Source of the DNA: Rhexocercosporidium sp. MPI-PUGE-AT-0058
Lineage: Eukaryota > Ascomycota > Leotiomycetes > Helotiales
Assembly: GCA_020746875.1 (NCBI GenBank)
Contig: JAGTJL010000003.1
Span: 1 to 64,000 of the forward strand
Direction: 5' to 3'
Length of the DNA: 64,000 nucleotides
Part shown: in pieces, positions 1 to 13,204 of the stretch
Position numbering within the stretch: position 1 is the stretch's first letter
Layout of the letters: every line of letters begins with the position of its first letter
Translations under genes and position numbers: made by a program
The notes under the pieces: generated by a model
Told to the model about the DNA's origin: nothing
Seen by the model: only the letters and a program-made list of their open reading frames with translations
Database searches by the model: none

Positions 1-866
1 TTCTAGCTTTTAATGCGATTAAAAATAATAAGTCCTTACGACAGGCTGTAAAAAAGTAAGGTATTTTACTGTTTACTTTTTATAACCGATCTTGTAATAT
101 AAACACTTATTAATAAGCTGCTAGTTATTTATAAAAACTACTTACCGTATTAAAAGAGCGTTTTACGTATTAAGTTTTGACTTAAGAGATATTAGGGTTT
201 AGTATTATTTATATATAAGTACGGCTTTTTAAGAACCGACTTTACGTATTTTAAGGGGATTTTTTACTACTCGGAAAACGATAAGTATAACGGTTTTTTA
301 AGCGGAATTTTATTTTAAGTATTAAAAAGCAATATTTTATTAATTTTATACGCGTTAATAACGTAATATTTAATATTATTAAGTTATAGTTCCATAAATT
401 ATAAATCTTAACTATTAAAGTAATTCTACTTAAAAATTAATAAAATATAAATAAAGCAAGAATTATAAGAGGCTTTAGAATTAATAGCTTAATTATTTGT
501 TATGCAAATCGACGTTTTATTTAGCGAAAACAGCCTCGTTCCCGGAATTAGACCTCGTTTATTAAATATATCTTTATTACCGGTAATAAAACTATTTTAC
601 TTATAATATATAAAAGGAAATTAGACCAGCAATAATAGTTTTTAATAAATATTAACTTATTTAAGGACTACTAATTAACAGTAACAGAAAATAAATAAAC
701 AAATAAAGCTACCGTAGTTTAAAAAGGTTTTTATTCCTTAGACGTAACTACGTGATTAACAACCCCGATTACTAGTCTTAGACGGCTATAGAAGTCATAA
801 GACTACGGAATTTATATAAAAGTACTTAAAATATAATATATTTCTGTTGTTTTTACCTGTATATAC
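1..866 (+). pseudogene. RIP-mutated Fot1/pogo (Tc1-mariner) transposase fragment
   Basis: This AT-rich stretch reads collinearly with the better preserved Fot1-like transposase at 31.2-32.8 kb. The part around 780-865 aligns almost base for base with 31990-32092, which encodes the DGHGSH block of the DDE catalytic domain and the strand after it. C-to-T and G-to-A changes have filled the frame with stops. The left end is cut by the window edge, and the right end stops abruptly at about 866, where an LTR of the Copia-A family begins. It cannot be functional. Confidence 0.7.
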
Positions 867-1057
867 GTCGTGCAGGTTATGATTAACCGGCTAAGCGAGC
901 CTAATGAAGAGAGCTATAACTAAAGCGCCAGCGAGCTTCTCTTTCAAGAAGCTTGAATATATTATAAATAATATAACAATGTTTTAATATATAATTGTAT
1001 AACATTTAATTAACTTAATATTTGCCTCTATAAAGCTTTAAAGTATATTATATTATA
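866..1057 (+). repeat. LTR of Copia-A family (5' LTR of a second, truncated copy)
   Basis: This is the reverse complement of the LTRs at 15648-15843 and 22910-23095. It shares the starting TCGT(A/G)CAGGTTAT block, the TAAGCGAGCC block and the end near GCCTCTATAAAGC. It is followed by internal sequence matching the 5' leader of the complete Copia-A, so it is a 5' LTR in plus orientation. The exact left boundary is blurred because the target and the LTR both contain ACGTC. No clear target duplication is visible. Confidence 0.75.
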
Positions 1058-1691
1058 ATTATAAGCCCCGTGAATTATAAAAAGCTTCATAATTATATAT
1101 ATATGCTGACGTAGCTTTATAAAAGCAGTATATATTATTGTTTTTAATTATCGCAACTTTTTAAAACTCGTTAATAACTCTTAAACTATTAAACCTTATT
1201 AAAGCTATTATTATTAATATATTAATATAATTTAAACCAATAATATTACTTTTAAAGCTACTTGCAAACTGTATTTTAAAAGCGCGAAAGAATTAAACAA
1301 TATAATACTTATACTTGAATTTTTATATTATATTTATCGATATATTAAATATATTAAACTTTGGCGCTTCTACCATAAGTTAAATTCTAAACTATTAAGT
1401 AAAAGTTTTAACGCTTAAAAGTACCGCGTAAAAGATAACAAAGACTTAATTAAGTTAATTTTACGCTAATATTATAACTTAGAAAATAATAAACTTATAA
1501 TTATTTTTAACGCTTAAATCGTTTAATACGCGTAAATTATACTTACTTTAACTTTATCAACAGATGCTTTAATAAAAAAAACAAATCTAAAAGAAGTTAA
1601 TTTACTTCTTTATTTAATAATTATAAAACCCTAATAGATTTACGCAGTATAAGCTAAGGAATATTAATATACGCTTATTAAATAAATAAGT
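1058..1691 (+). pseudogene. Copia-A family leader and gag remnant
   Basis: This segment is the reverse-strand counterpart of about 22910 down to 22310 in the complete Copia-A. The CCCCGTGAATTATAAAAAGC leader and the following gag-coding blocks correspond in order, with extra RIP changes. It ends at 1691, where the 183-bp LTR-like unit begins, and Copia-A sequence does not resume afterwards. The copy is therefore truncated, not merely interrupted. Confidence 0.65.
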
Positions 1692-1872
1692 GTCGTATAG
1701 GCACGGGCAGCTGCTCTCTTGGCACTGCACGTGACCTAATTAAGTTCTGCTACTATAGACCGCTTTTAAAAGAATAACTGTTTTCTCCTGATTCTTAAAG
1801 CTTTTAGAGACAATTAATTATTTTAATTTAACTACAACTGCTCACAGCGCTTTAATCTACTTTTATACTATA
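1692..1872 (-). repeat. 183-bp LTR-like unit, copy 1
   Basis: This is an inverted copy of the unit at 14374-14556. On the plus strand it begins TGTCGTATAGGCACGGGCAG and ends with ACTATA (ACTACA before RIP). It keeps the TG...CA terminal rule of LTRs. No matching 5-bp duplication is seen at its flanks, in contrast to the 14374 copy. It separates a Copia-A fragment from Copia-B. Confidence 0.7.
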
Positions 1873-2399
1873 ATTATAAGCCCTATTAACGAAGCTATTA
1901 AGTTAATATTCTTCCTTTTATACGCTATTGATTTAAATAAAGCCTATAAGGTAAGTTTATAAATGAAAAGTATTTATTATACGTTATAAAATTTTCTACC
2001 TTATTATATAATATAATTTATACCGCTGTTTTCTATTAACTCTTTTATTTTACTTTAAACGAGTATAAAAGCCGAGCAACTGGACTCAATACTTCTCTAG
2101 TCCTTCTTCTATTGAATACTCGAAGCTCACGAGAACAACTCCTTCGCTATAATAAACTTAACTTTAGCCTTTTCTTTAAATAATCGAACTTCTCTTAATT
2201 ATAATAAGCGCACTTAGACTCCTTAGTATTAAGCGTTTAAATCCTTTTATATCTTTTATAAAATATAAAATTCAATAAACTTTATATTATTAATTACTTT
2301 TAACCTTCTTAATACCGAATTAAAACCCTTATCGCTAAACAATTTAAGAATATAATAAAATAAAGAAGTTATTAAATACAACTTCTAAGCTTAAGCGAA
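1873..2399. other. AT-rich stretch without recognisable gene
   Basis: The sequence is RIP-mutated. A less degraded patch at about 2050-2160 could be the tail of an LTR or the leader of the Copia-B element that follows, but no second copy in the window lets me delimit it. Confidence 0.4.
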
Positions 2400-5300
2400 A
2401 TAAAATAAAGATACTCGCGACTTTATAAAGAAAGGCTTTAAGCCGAGTGTATTACCACCGGCAAAAGCTATAATTAAGAATATAACTTTAATATATACTA
2501 CTCTTATAAGAGAATACGTAAAGAAGCTCGTATAATAAACGGAAAAAGCTCGAGCTTATAAGGCAGCTTATAAGTGGATTCAAGAGACAATTAATCCCTT
2601 TATTTATTAAAGAGTAATTAAAGAATGCGAGAATAAGTAAGCTTATATAAAAAAGGAGCAATTAATCGAGATAATAAACAGAGACTTTTAATTAAAGTCA
2701 TAAACTTTTTAATTACTCCTTTAGATCCTTAAAAGAGATTACGTCTCTTCAAAAATAAATACGCGCACGCTGGCATAATTTACTTATAAGAAGAAGCTCG
2801 TTGTTATTAAAATAAGGCGAATTAATCTTAAAAAATAGCTTTAAAAATAAAAAACGGCTTATTAAAATACTCTCTTATACGCCTTACCGGACGTCAAAGG
2901 ACCGCTAGTAATACTTGACTTTATTAAAGCGGTGTAAGAGAAGCTTATACCGGAATAAGCGCGCGAACGGCACTCTGAATTACTGAGAGATAATACTTTC
3001 GAGGTAATAAACTAATACTCTTTATTTAATTACGTTAATTAATTATTTACTCTTAACGAAAAATTACTTATAGCCTTTAAATAATAAAAGATAATAAGCC
3101 TATATACCACTCTTAAAGGAAAATCAAATACTCCCGTAACTCCGTCGGTTTAATGAAATTAATTGTTAAACACGTGAGTAAATACCTGCCCGTATAAATA
3201 TCGCTTTTACTGTTATAAAGCTATTAATTATTACAGACTTTAATATTATTATAATAGCTTGACGGCGAGTAACCTCAAGAACTTATTATTAATAAAAGAA
3301 ATTAAAGAAACTTAACTTTAATTAAAAAACGACTTCCTTAACCTTCGCCGAGAAATTATTAAACTTAGTAAAAATATATTATTAATAGCGCAACTAGCTT
3401 TCGGACCGCCTTCCGGTAATTCCTTTTTTACTTAAGCATTAATAGCTCTTATAACTTTAAAGCCAGTTACTTTAATAAAAATAAAATACCTTAAAAACGT
3501 TCAGGCTTATTTTATAAGCCTTAAATTTCTCGACGAAACTTTTATTACTATAAAAGTATACGTTACTATAAATATAAATCGCTATTTACTCGCAGAAAGC
3601 ATTTTACTCAATAACGGAGTTATTATTTATTTAATAAATTTAGAAGCTCTCCTTATCCCTAAAAGCTTTATTAAATCTATTACAGACGATAGCGTTAAGG
3701 CCGAAACGTTAAGCCTAATAATTAAAGGCCGCGGTACTCGAATCTTTAAAAGTGCTCTCTACGGCCTTAACGGACCGAATACAAGCGATTTAATCCTTTC
3801 GAACGTCGTAATTATTAAAAGCTTTAATATTAATATCATTTTAAAAGCTCGCCTTTTGTAAATAAGAGTTTAATATAATAGTTTAAATTACACTTTACGC
3901 ACGGGAATAGCTAAAGACAGTTTAGTTTTAAAGCAATTATAACGATAGTTTAATTTAACTTTCTTTAAATATAAGCCTTTTAATTACTCTTCGGTTTCTT
4001 TAATTATTCGCCGCATTTTAATTCGCTTAAATTATAGCTTTTTAATATTTTTAACGCTAAAGAAAAGTATTCGCTAAGGCTTTCAGTTAAGTAGACGATA
4101 TTTAAAGCTACAAGTCGACAAAGCTTACTTATAGTATTTACGCGCAAGTTACTTAGGAAAAGAAGCCTTAAAAAACTTAATAAAAAATACGCGTAACGTC
4201 GAGATTTAAAGCTTAACTTAGTTAAAATGCGAGTATTATACGGTAGCTATAACACAGTAAGTGATAAGTCGTCGTTAATTAAAGAAAGCAGCTACCCGTC
4301 CTTTTTATTACATTTCTTAGAATTTATTTGATTTTTTAATAGAGTTTAATAGAAATAACTGGCTTTTATTAATTAAAAATAAATATAATAAGAAATTCTA
4401 TAAACGGCTTTTAAAAACCAAAAGGTTAATCGCCGTCTTAGATGCTCTTAAATCGTTTAAAACGTAAACGAGACGCTAATTCGGGCTCTCGGTTTATAAA
4501 ATACGCCAAGATAATAATACTTTAGTTATAAGGATTAATAAATTAATTAAATATGAAAAGTAATATAAGAAGAATAATATTAATATTGAATTTACTCCCT
4601 CATATATATATTAACTTAATAAAGGAGCTAAGCGCGCAGGCAAAGAAATAATCGATAAATCAATTAAAATGCGCCTCTTCGCTAATTTACCCTAAGCGCT
4701 TTAAACGGAATTAATAATAGCGGCAATTATTCTTTATAATATAAATCTATTTACTCGTAAAAGCTTTAAGAGTCCGAATAAAATATTTTAAGCTTAGTTT
4801 AAGTAATATTTTCGGTATTACGACCTTAAGCTTACGCTGAAATTAATAACTAATTTACGGCTTAACTAAAGTAACTTATATACGTACGGTTATAAAGCTT
4901 ATCTTATAATTAAAAACCGAAAAGCTCTCTATTAAAAAAGAGCTTTTAAAATTAACTCACGAGCGCACTTTAATTACTTAATTAAATACATCTTATTTAA
5001 TATTTATAAGATCTGGGTGCTTTAATTATAATATATAATAATAACTCAGAATATTACTTTTAACGAAACCTTCTTTTATTTAAGCTCTTTAAATATGAAA
5101 AAAGCGGTCGGCCAGCCGCGCTTAATATTAAAAGATTTTACGGAAATACTAAAAGAAGAAAAAAAAGATTAAGACGTTAGTTTTATTATAATTAACCGAC
5201 TGAGCGCACTTAACACACTGGAATTAAAAACACCGTCTATTATTTTGAATAGAAAATAACTAAGCGAAGTAATAAGCGCTATAGAAGTCGACGAGCTTAT

Positions 5301-6462
5301 AAGCTCGAAAGTATTAAAACTTTTGGTTAAGCTTTTAAGCTCAAGAGTAAAGCTATTTGCTTTTCTTTTAATTAAGTTAATAGAAATAAATACGCCACTT
5401 TTAGCTAATTTAATAGCTCTTGACTTTATTTAGTCGCTTATTAATAAGAACTCGAAGGTGATTTAGTTAAGAAAGAGTATTAAACTTTTTATTTACGAAC
5501 ACTTTAATTAAGTCTTAAAACAAGCCGATACTTTAAGATAATTAGCGTTTAAGAGCGCAATTAAAAGAAGTATCTTACGTAATATATTAAACTTTTAAAA
5601 TAATATAAGCCTTAAGCGGAAGTCGATATTATAAGTTATAATTTATTTTAAAGGGCTATACGACCGAAAGCGCGGTCTTAAGCGTCGAGAAGCACTTAAA
5701 GAAAGTATCGGCCTTAAATAATTAAAAGCTCTGCTTTAAATAATTAAGTATAAAGAGTATTTATAATTATTAAAATTAAAAGAAAACGAAGAGTTAAGTT
5801 TACGCTTATTACTTCCGACTTTAATTGAATTAAATTTCGGCTTACTTAAATCTTTTAAAAGGAAAAGAATAAAAGACTGAGCAATTAATAAAGGTCGAAA
5901 GACTCGAGTCAGCAATAAAGTAATAAAACCGAATTGAAGCGTTTATATAATAATTATTAAAAAGCTAATTATAAAATTATTATAACCGTTAAGTAACCGC
6001 GAGTACTTGAAGGATTTTCTAAGGATTTTTTGGCTTAATTAAGAACTAGTATAAAGAGACGGAAAAGACTTAAGCGTAACTTACGTTATTATATTAGCGT
6101 TTATATTTAAAAATATTGAAATTCGATAACTAATTAAGTTCTTACGGATTTATTAATTATAAATACTTAAGGACTTATTAAATTAAAAAGACCTTAAGGA
6201 CTACCCGTTAAGAGAGCACTTCCGAGCCGACGCTATTAAAGAGATTATTAACCTTAAGTCGCGCAATTGCTAAAGAGTCGTTAAATATATTTTTATTATC
6301 GAGTAATTAATTCCTTTAAAATAAGTATTTTATACTAAAGTCGATTCGTTAAGGTATTTAACTTGTTATTATTCCCGAGTCGTTATAAAAGAAGACTTAT
6401 AGCTTAAAATATTAATTTTATTAATATATATAATTACTTTAATTACTTACTCTTTTATAACT
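2400..6462 (+). mobile_element. Copia-B retrotransposon, 5' portion (gag-protease-integrase-RT start), RIP-inactivated
   Basis: Translating through stops gives Ty1/Copia blocks in order on the plus strand. A gag-like region lies at about 2500-3000, the protease/pre-integrase region at 3550-3900, and the integrase core at 4290-4760 with the end block reading ERAGKEIIDKSIKMRL-like. The C-terminal integrase follows at 4780-5100, and the start of reverse transcriptase (PLREHFRADAIKEI-like) at 6190-6460. The RT frame is cut at 6462 by the Gypsy insertion and resumes at 13205. Dozens of stops make it inactive. Its own LTRs are not identified. Confidence 0.8.
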
Positions 6463-6717
6463 TATTACGACTCCCTGAGCCTCGTATTCTAACCGAGCGA
6501 GCTCGGCATCGCTCGTAGCATTGCCTTGGCATGGCAACTATAGCGCTAGGCTTAATCGGGAAAGGCTAGGAGGACTTTTTATGTATTTATACTAAAGCTT
6601 TCTTTTATAAAAAGCTTTCTTTTTTTCTTTATTTTTTCTTTTTAATTTTAAGCGTAACTTTAAGTTTAAATATAAAGCTATTTTTTATATTATATTAACT
6701 TTTAATTAGTCGTAATA
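6463..6717 (+). repeat. 5' LTR of the Gypsy chromovirus
   Basis: It is 255 bp, matching 12950-13204 with scattered C/T and G/A differences. It begins TATTACGACTCCC (TGTTACG before RIP) and ends CGTAATA (originally ...ACA). TAACT precedes it. Confidence 0.9.
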
Positions 6718-9700
6718 TAAGAAAAGACTAATAACCTTTTCGCTATAAAGCGTTATATCTTATTAAGTCTTGCGCGTTACGTTTCCTTACTCTTATAATA
6801 AGTTAACGACGGACTTTAATACTTTGGCTTATTTAATAAATAAGTACTTTTTTATTAATAATAAATTGCCTTAAAGAAAGCTAAAAACCTCTTACCGTTA
6901 ATTTGCTTTATGTAATTTAACGCGCGTTATTCGACTTCGAACTTCGACTTCGACTTATATTTAATTAATAAATCAATTAATAACTTTAAATACCTTTTTA
7001 CTTTATATTATTACTTCTTCCGACTTTTCTCTCTCGTCGGCGAAGCTTTAGAGAAAAAAGCGCCTTTTTACGGCTAAGTTTTATTAATACTCTTATCTCT
7101 TCGGTCGAGACTCTTATAAAAGAACCTAATAACTTCGAAGAACCTGATTTCGACTCGGAGAATAAACCTTAAAACTACTTCGACGCTTCGCCAAAACTTA
7201 CCGTTATTATAAAGGGCCTTACTTTTACTTAATAAGTAAAAGTAAATTAATTAATCGAAATCTCTGTTAGCTCTATTATTATTGCCGCTATTAAGCAGGC
7301 CTTCGACTAATATATTCTTAATAACTCTCGCTAAGAGACTTATACTCCCTTCCTTTAGAGTAATCGATTAGTACGTATTCTTACGGCGGACTTTTAGCCG
7401 ATTATTAATTATTACTTGTTAAAATTAAATAATTCGGTTTAAGTTATAAAGCCTTTTAAAGTTAAATACCCTTATATTTCTTTTAGCGATTATAAGGGCG
7501 ATATCGAGTATAATACTTAAAAGATAAAGATAAAGTTATTTATAAAAGAATACTTAAGTAATTTTAAAAGTAAAATATTATAAATTAAAGTTTATTTTTA
7601 ATGTATTATTAGCGAAGCAAAGATTATTATTTTTTAATATATAAATCTCGAATTTACCGGTACTTTCGAGACTGCCGCCGACGTTTTAACGGCCTTAGAT
7701 TAGCGATTCTTTAATTATAACTAAGTCTAAGTTATTAAGAGAATATATAACCAGCTATTAATAAGTAATATAACTTATAACGACTTCCGAATTAAATTCA
7801 TTTTTTATATTATTATTAATAAAATTGCTTGCTTTTATTAGTTTGAGAACGTATATGAAAAGGTTTTTTTAACTTTTAAGCGTATGATTTATATAAAAAA
7901 GTATAAGATAAACGGAAATTATATAGCTTTTAATAAATTCTTAATTATTACGGACCGGGAATCCCGTAATATCGTATTAAAGAAGGCTATAACGACTCGT
8001 AAGGCTTAAGCTAACGTTATCTTTAATAGCTACGACGCACGCGGCATTCTTAAGAAGGAAGGCTAGCGTATAACTTCTTTTACGCCGGTTATAATAGTAT
8101 AAAGATTTTTAATATTAATTTATAAACTATTACTAGAGGTTCGCTCGCTCTCGTTATCCTTGGCTTTGTTCTTCCGCCGCCTTAAGTCTCTTATACCGCT
8201 TCTTACCCTTAAAGACGTTTTCTTTAATACTTACTTTTATTATAATAAGATTAATTATTAAGCTAGCGACTGCTTTAAGCGCCGAAGAGACTAAGCCCTT
8301 AATAAGTTAATTTCTGAGTTAATCGTCGGCGAAGTCTTAAAAACTAACGAGCTATTAAAAAACTCTTAAGCCGTAGTAAAGATTCATACTTCGGCGTAAG
8401 TTATAATTTGTAAAAGGACTTAATATTTAATTTCCGTGCTTTTATTAAAAAACGATAATTCTTAATTAATATTAAATTAAGAAGGAATGGATTCTTTATT
8501 AAAATACTTATATATATTGATAGCGGAGTAAATATTTTTAATATAATTAAAACCTCCCTCGCATATCGGCTTGTTAAGTAATTTAATATTTCTTTTATAA
8601 TACTCCTTTAATTAATCGTCTTAACTGGCTATAATAGCAGGAAAGGCAAGCCAATTAATACGGCTGTCTTATTTATTTTAATTATCGACCGCCGGCGAAT
8701 TAACTTCTCTTTCTTAATAACTGATTTAAGAAATATTAACGTCTTAATTAATCGGAAGTTCCTCGAGTATTATAATTTAAAGTAATTATATATTAAGAAC
8801 CGAAACCGGTTAAAATAGCCGTTAAATATACTCGTATAGCCGTACTTTAACTAGCGAGTCTTCGTCGATATTAGCCGTTCTAATAAGTTAATCGTTAAGT
8901 TTTATTAACTTAATATAAAATAAAAGAACGCCTTCTTAAATTTAAATAATTATCGCCGAAGGTAAGTTAAAATTGCGGCACTTAACGATTCCCTTAAGTC
9001 TAAGGTTTTTAAACGACTTATAGGTGACGTCTCGCCGATTCGACCCTCGAGCTTTATTAAAGAGGTTAAGGAGCGCTTACGTATTATAGAAGATTAATTA
9101 AACCTGTCGATATCCCGTAATCCGGGATTATTATTTAAAGATAAAGGAGCTCGTGAAGCCCCTCCGGCGAAGCACTAGCTTAAGGCGTTTATTACGGAGA
9201 TTTTCTTAATATTAATAGCGGCGATATTTATAACGTACTTTTAATTTAAAAAAGCTAAGAAAAATAAAGCAGAAACTTTCATAATATTAATATATAAAAT
9301 CGATTAAGAATTGACTCGCCGCCGACGAGAGGCCTTAAATTAATTAAATGTCGAGCTTATATTAATGAATAAAGACTTGACTTTAAAGGAAGCTTTAAAG
9401 GCTAAGTACGCGTAAAATAATAAATTAATAAATAAAAAGCTTTCGGCAGAATATTAAAAGTATACTCTTTTCTTCTTTCGGCGAGCTTCCGACGAATTAC
9501 TAACGTATTGCCAAGGCGTAAACTATTAAATTAAGCTTATTAAAGAGAATAATTTATTTTTTGAACTTCTTCAGCGTATAATTAAAGAATAACTATCGGA
9601 AATTAAGCGATATATTATTAATAATTTATATAAAGGTTTTATTAAGCTTTTTAGCGTATTATATGCGGCCTTTATTCTCTTCGCTAAGAAGGGCGACGGC

Positions 9701-12700
9701 AGTTTCTAACTCTACGTCGATTACCGGAAGCTAAATGCTTTATCGAAGAAGAATCTATATTTAATTCCTTTAATCGATGAGATAATAGCTTATATTTATA
9801 AAGTAAAAGTCTTTATAAAGCTTAATATTTAATAAGCCTTTTATTGCATTCGTATATCCCCCGAGAGCGAAGATTATACGATCTTTTGCACTTAATATAA
9901 TACGTATAAATATAAAGTCTTTCTTTTTAGCCTTACGAATAGCCCGGCGATTTTCTAGCGATTTATTAACGATATCTTAATAAAGTATTTAAACGATTTC
10001 TGCGCGGCTTATATAAATAATATTCTTATATACTTAATAATCTCCGAGGACTATAAAGTTCAGGTTAAAAAAGTAATAATAATATTATAAGCGCACAAAT
10101 TATAAGTCGATATTAAGAAGTCCGAGTTTAACGTATAAAAAACAAAGTTTTTAAGTTTTATTATCGGCGTTAATAATATAAAAGTAAACCCGGAAAAGAT
10201 TAACGTAATTAAGGATTAAAAATACGCCGATAATATACGTAACGTATAAAACTATTTTAGGTTTTATAATTTCTACCGCCGGTTTATTAAGAATTATAGT
10301 CGTATCACTCGACCTCTTATAATGCTTACCGGGAAGGATATATTCTTTGACTTCGATAACGCTTATAAAAACGCGTAAGAAACTCTTTAAAAAGCTTTCT
10401 AATTTATACTAATCCTTTATTATTACGATTTAATAAAGTAAATACGGCTAGAGACCGACTCTTTTAATAAAGTCGTTACTAATATATTATCTTAATTTTA
10501 AGAGGACGGCATTTTCTATTTTATAAGTTACTTTTTTAAGATTATAATAAATCCCGAGCTTAATTATTTAATTTATAATAAAGAAATACTAATAATCTTT
10601 TAATTATTTAAATAATATCGCCCGGAATTATTAAGTACTTAAAAGAACGTATACGTATATACGGATTATTAAGCCTTAAGGTATTTTATAATTATTAAAG
10701 ATTTTACGGCTAAATAAATACGTTAGGCCGAGTTCTTCGCAGAATTCTATTTTATAATTATATATTATATCGGAATTATTAATACTCTTATTAATACTTT
10801 CTCCTGAAAAGATTAAGACCTTATGATAACGGAGGCTCGTAAGCGAGCTATTCGTAGTTAATAACTTATTATAAATAATAAAATCGACCTTTTAATTACC
10901 GCTAACCTCTAGCTAATAGCCGTCGACTTTTTTAAGTCGTCGCGATTACTTAATCGAAAAATATATTAAGCGTGGTTTCTTAAATAAATAGTTAAATTAA
11001 TAAATAAAACACTTTTAAAAAAAAACGTCTTTTAATTAAGGCCGCTTAATTAAAGTATTTAAATTTACTTTTTTCTTATGAAATTATTTTCCGTTTAATA
11101 ACGGCGCAAAATGCTTAACTAGAAATTATAAGGCGGTATATGCGGAGTAATCGTATAACCGCTACTTTAGCTGCCTTTTTAGCTTTCGTAAAAGTAAATT
11201 AAGAGGTAAATTAAAAGGCAGATTAAGAGCTAGACCAGGAGTTAAATTAAGAGTTAAATTAAGAGGCAGAGTAAGCTCTAGAATAAGATTACGTATTAAT
11301 TAACCCGGAAGCACTTACCGCGGAAAAGCTAAACTTTAATTTTATAATTATATATAATATCGCTAAATACAACGTAATAAATTAAGTGTTTATAATTAAT
11401 AAAGAGTCTCCTTTATTAAAGCCTCTTCGATAAAGAGCCCGCGAAAACGACTTAAATTACGAGCTATCGAATAATAAGCTTCTTTTTTAAAGCCGTCTGG
11501 AAGTGCTTATAGAACCGCCGGAGCTTCGCATGTTATTATTACGTTATATATACTCGTAACCTTTAGTCGCTTATGCCGGAATCGGAAAAATAAAGGTTAT
11601 ATTAAGCCGCAAATATCACTAGAATAGCCTCTTTATAGACGTAGGCCGTTATATAGCGAATTATAACTGCTTTAAGTAAAAGGCTAAAAGAAACAAAACA
11701 CCTGGTTTTTTATACCTTTTGCTTATTCCCGCTCGGCCGTATTAATACTTTACGATAGATTTTACGAAATTATTATTAAATAAAAGCGGTTATAACTTTA
11801 TTATAATTATTATTAATTGCCTATTTAAAAAACCAGTTTTAATACTTTATAATAATATAATTACTATTAAAAGTATAACTACCTTTTTCTTCGTTTATTA
11901 AATTTATTATTTCGGCATATTAGAATTTATTATCTTAGACCGAGGTCCGTAATTCGTTTCCTTCTTTTAAAAAAAGTATTACTGTATATTCGGTATTAAA
12001 GTAAAGCTAATAATAGTATATAATTCTAATATCGACGGCTAAACCGAGGTAATAAATCAGTATATTAAATAATAGCTCCGCCTCTTCTACTATTATTATT
12101 AAAATAATTAAAGTGACCTCTTGCTTATTATAAATATTACGTAACTTATCTTACTTTACGAGTCTCTTAGCAACTTTACGCTTTTTTAATTACTTAACGG
12201 CGTAAAGCTAAGGACTTCTTAGGATTTAATAAATCTAGAACTACTTATTACGGCAATAGAAAAGCTTAACCGCGAGGAGGCTTTATAAGTCGCCTCGCGT
12301 ATAAAAGAAGTTATAAAAGTTATATAATTATTACTAAAGACTTAATAAGAGAAAATAAAACGTTTAGTTAATCGTAGTCGACGCGCTATCGATTAAGACG
12401 TTAGTAACTTAGTATTAATCGACACTCGGAATTAGAATATCGACCGTCTTTTAAAGAAACTCTCCGACAAATAATATAACTTAATTAAAATGCTCTTAAA
12501 AGAAGAAGAGAATTAGAAAGTAAAGTTACCGACAAATTAGATTATATATCCCGTATTTCATGCCTATTCGCTACGAAAGTATATTAATAATCTTTTATTA
12601 GAGTAAATAAAACAAACGCCGGTATTAATTTAGCTTTTATTAGACTAGAATAAATAAGAAATTGAAGCTATATTAAGCTTTAAAGTCATAAAGAATAAGC

Positions 12701-12933
12701 TATTTTACCGTATTAAATAGTTAGGCGCCGACGAGGACTTGCAATAATATCCGTGCTCGAATGCTATAACCGTATTTTATATAATTAAGAACTTTTATTT
12801 TAATAATAAAGCGGTTAAAGGACTTTTAAGAATATTATTTTAATAATTAAAAGTATATAATACTAGTATCGACGACTATAACGACTTAAAGGACGATATT
12901 ATTATAATTATAATTGCGAGGACGTAGTTTTTC

Positions 12934-12948
12934 GGGAGGGGGAGGGTA
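12934..12948 (+). other. Polypurine tract of the Gypsy chromovirus
   Basis: A purine run of the form GGGAGGGGGAGGG lies directly before the 3' LTR, where plus-strand priming is expected in LTR retrotransposons. It survives because RIP acts on CpA/TpG and not on G runs. Confidence 0.7.
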
Positions 12949-12949
12949 A

Positions 12950-13204
12950 TATTACGACTCCCTGAGCCTCGTATTTTAATCGAGCGAGCTCGGTATTACT
13001 TATAGCATTGCCTTAGTATGGCAACTATAGCGCTAGGCTTAATCGGGAAAGGCTAAGGGGACCTTTTATATATTTATACTAAAGCTCCTTCTTATAAAGA
13101 GCTCTCTTTTTCTCTTTATCTTTTCTTTTTGATTTTAAGCGTAGCTTTAAGTCCAAATATAAAGCTATTTCTTGCACCGTATCAACTTCTAGCCAGCCGT
13201 AATA
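12950..13204 (+). repeat. 3' LTR of the Gypsy chromovirus
   Basis: It is 255 bp and collinear with the 5' LTR. It is immediately followed by TAACT, the second half of the target duplication, and then by the resumed reverse-transcriptase frame of Copia-B. Confidence 0.9.

Larger units (their letters stand above)
6463..13204 (+). mobile_element. Full-length Ty3/Gypsy chromovirus inserted in Copia-B, RIP-inactivated
   Basis: The element is 6742 bp with two 255-bp LTRs and a perfect 5-bp target duplication TAACT (6458-6462 and 13205-13209). Reading through stops on the plus strand gives: a gag region with a CX2CX4HX4C-like knuckle at about 8228-8290; a protease with an IDSG block near 8510; reverse transcriptase at 9640-10090 (VDYRKLNALSKKN-like); RNase H at about 10330-10720; integrase at 11500-12500; and a C-terminal chromodomain-like block at 12700-12830. 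The order RT-RH-INT plus chromodomain fits the fungal chromovirus (Maggy/sushi-like) clade. Transposition is impossible now because RIP has put stops in every domain. Confidence 0.88.

Noticed and set aside
866..1062. Target duplication around the left Copia-A LTR
   Set aside because: Flanks do not match once RIP is considered and the target itself shares ACGTC with the LTR; the copy is truncated anyway.
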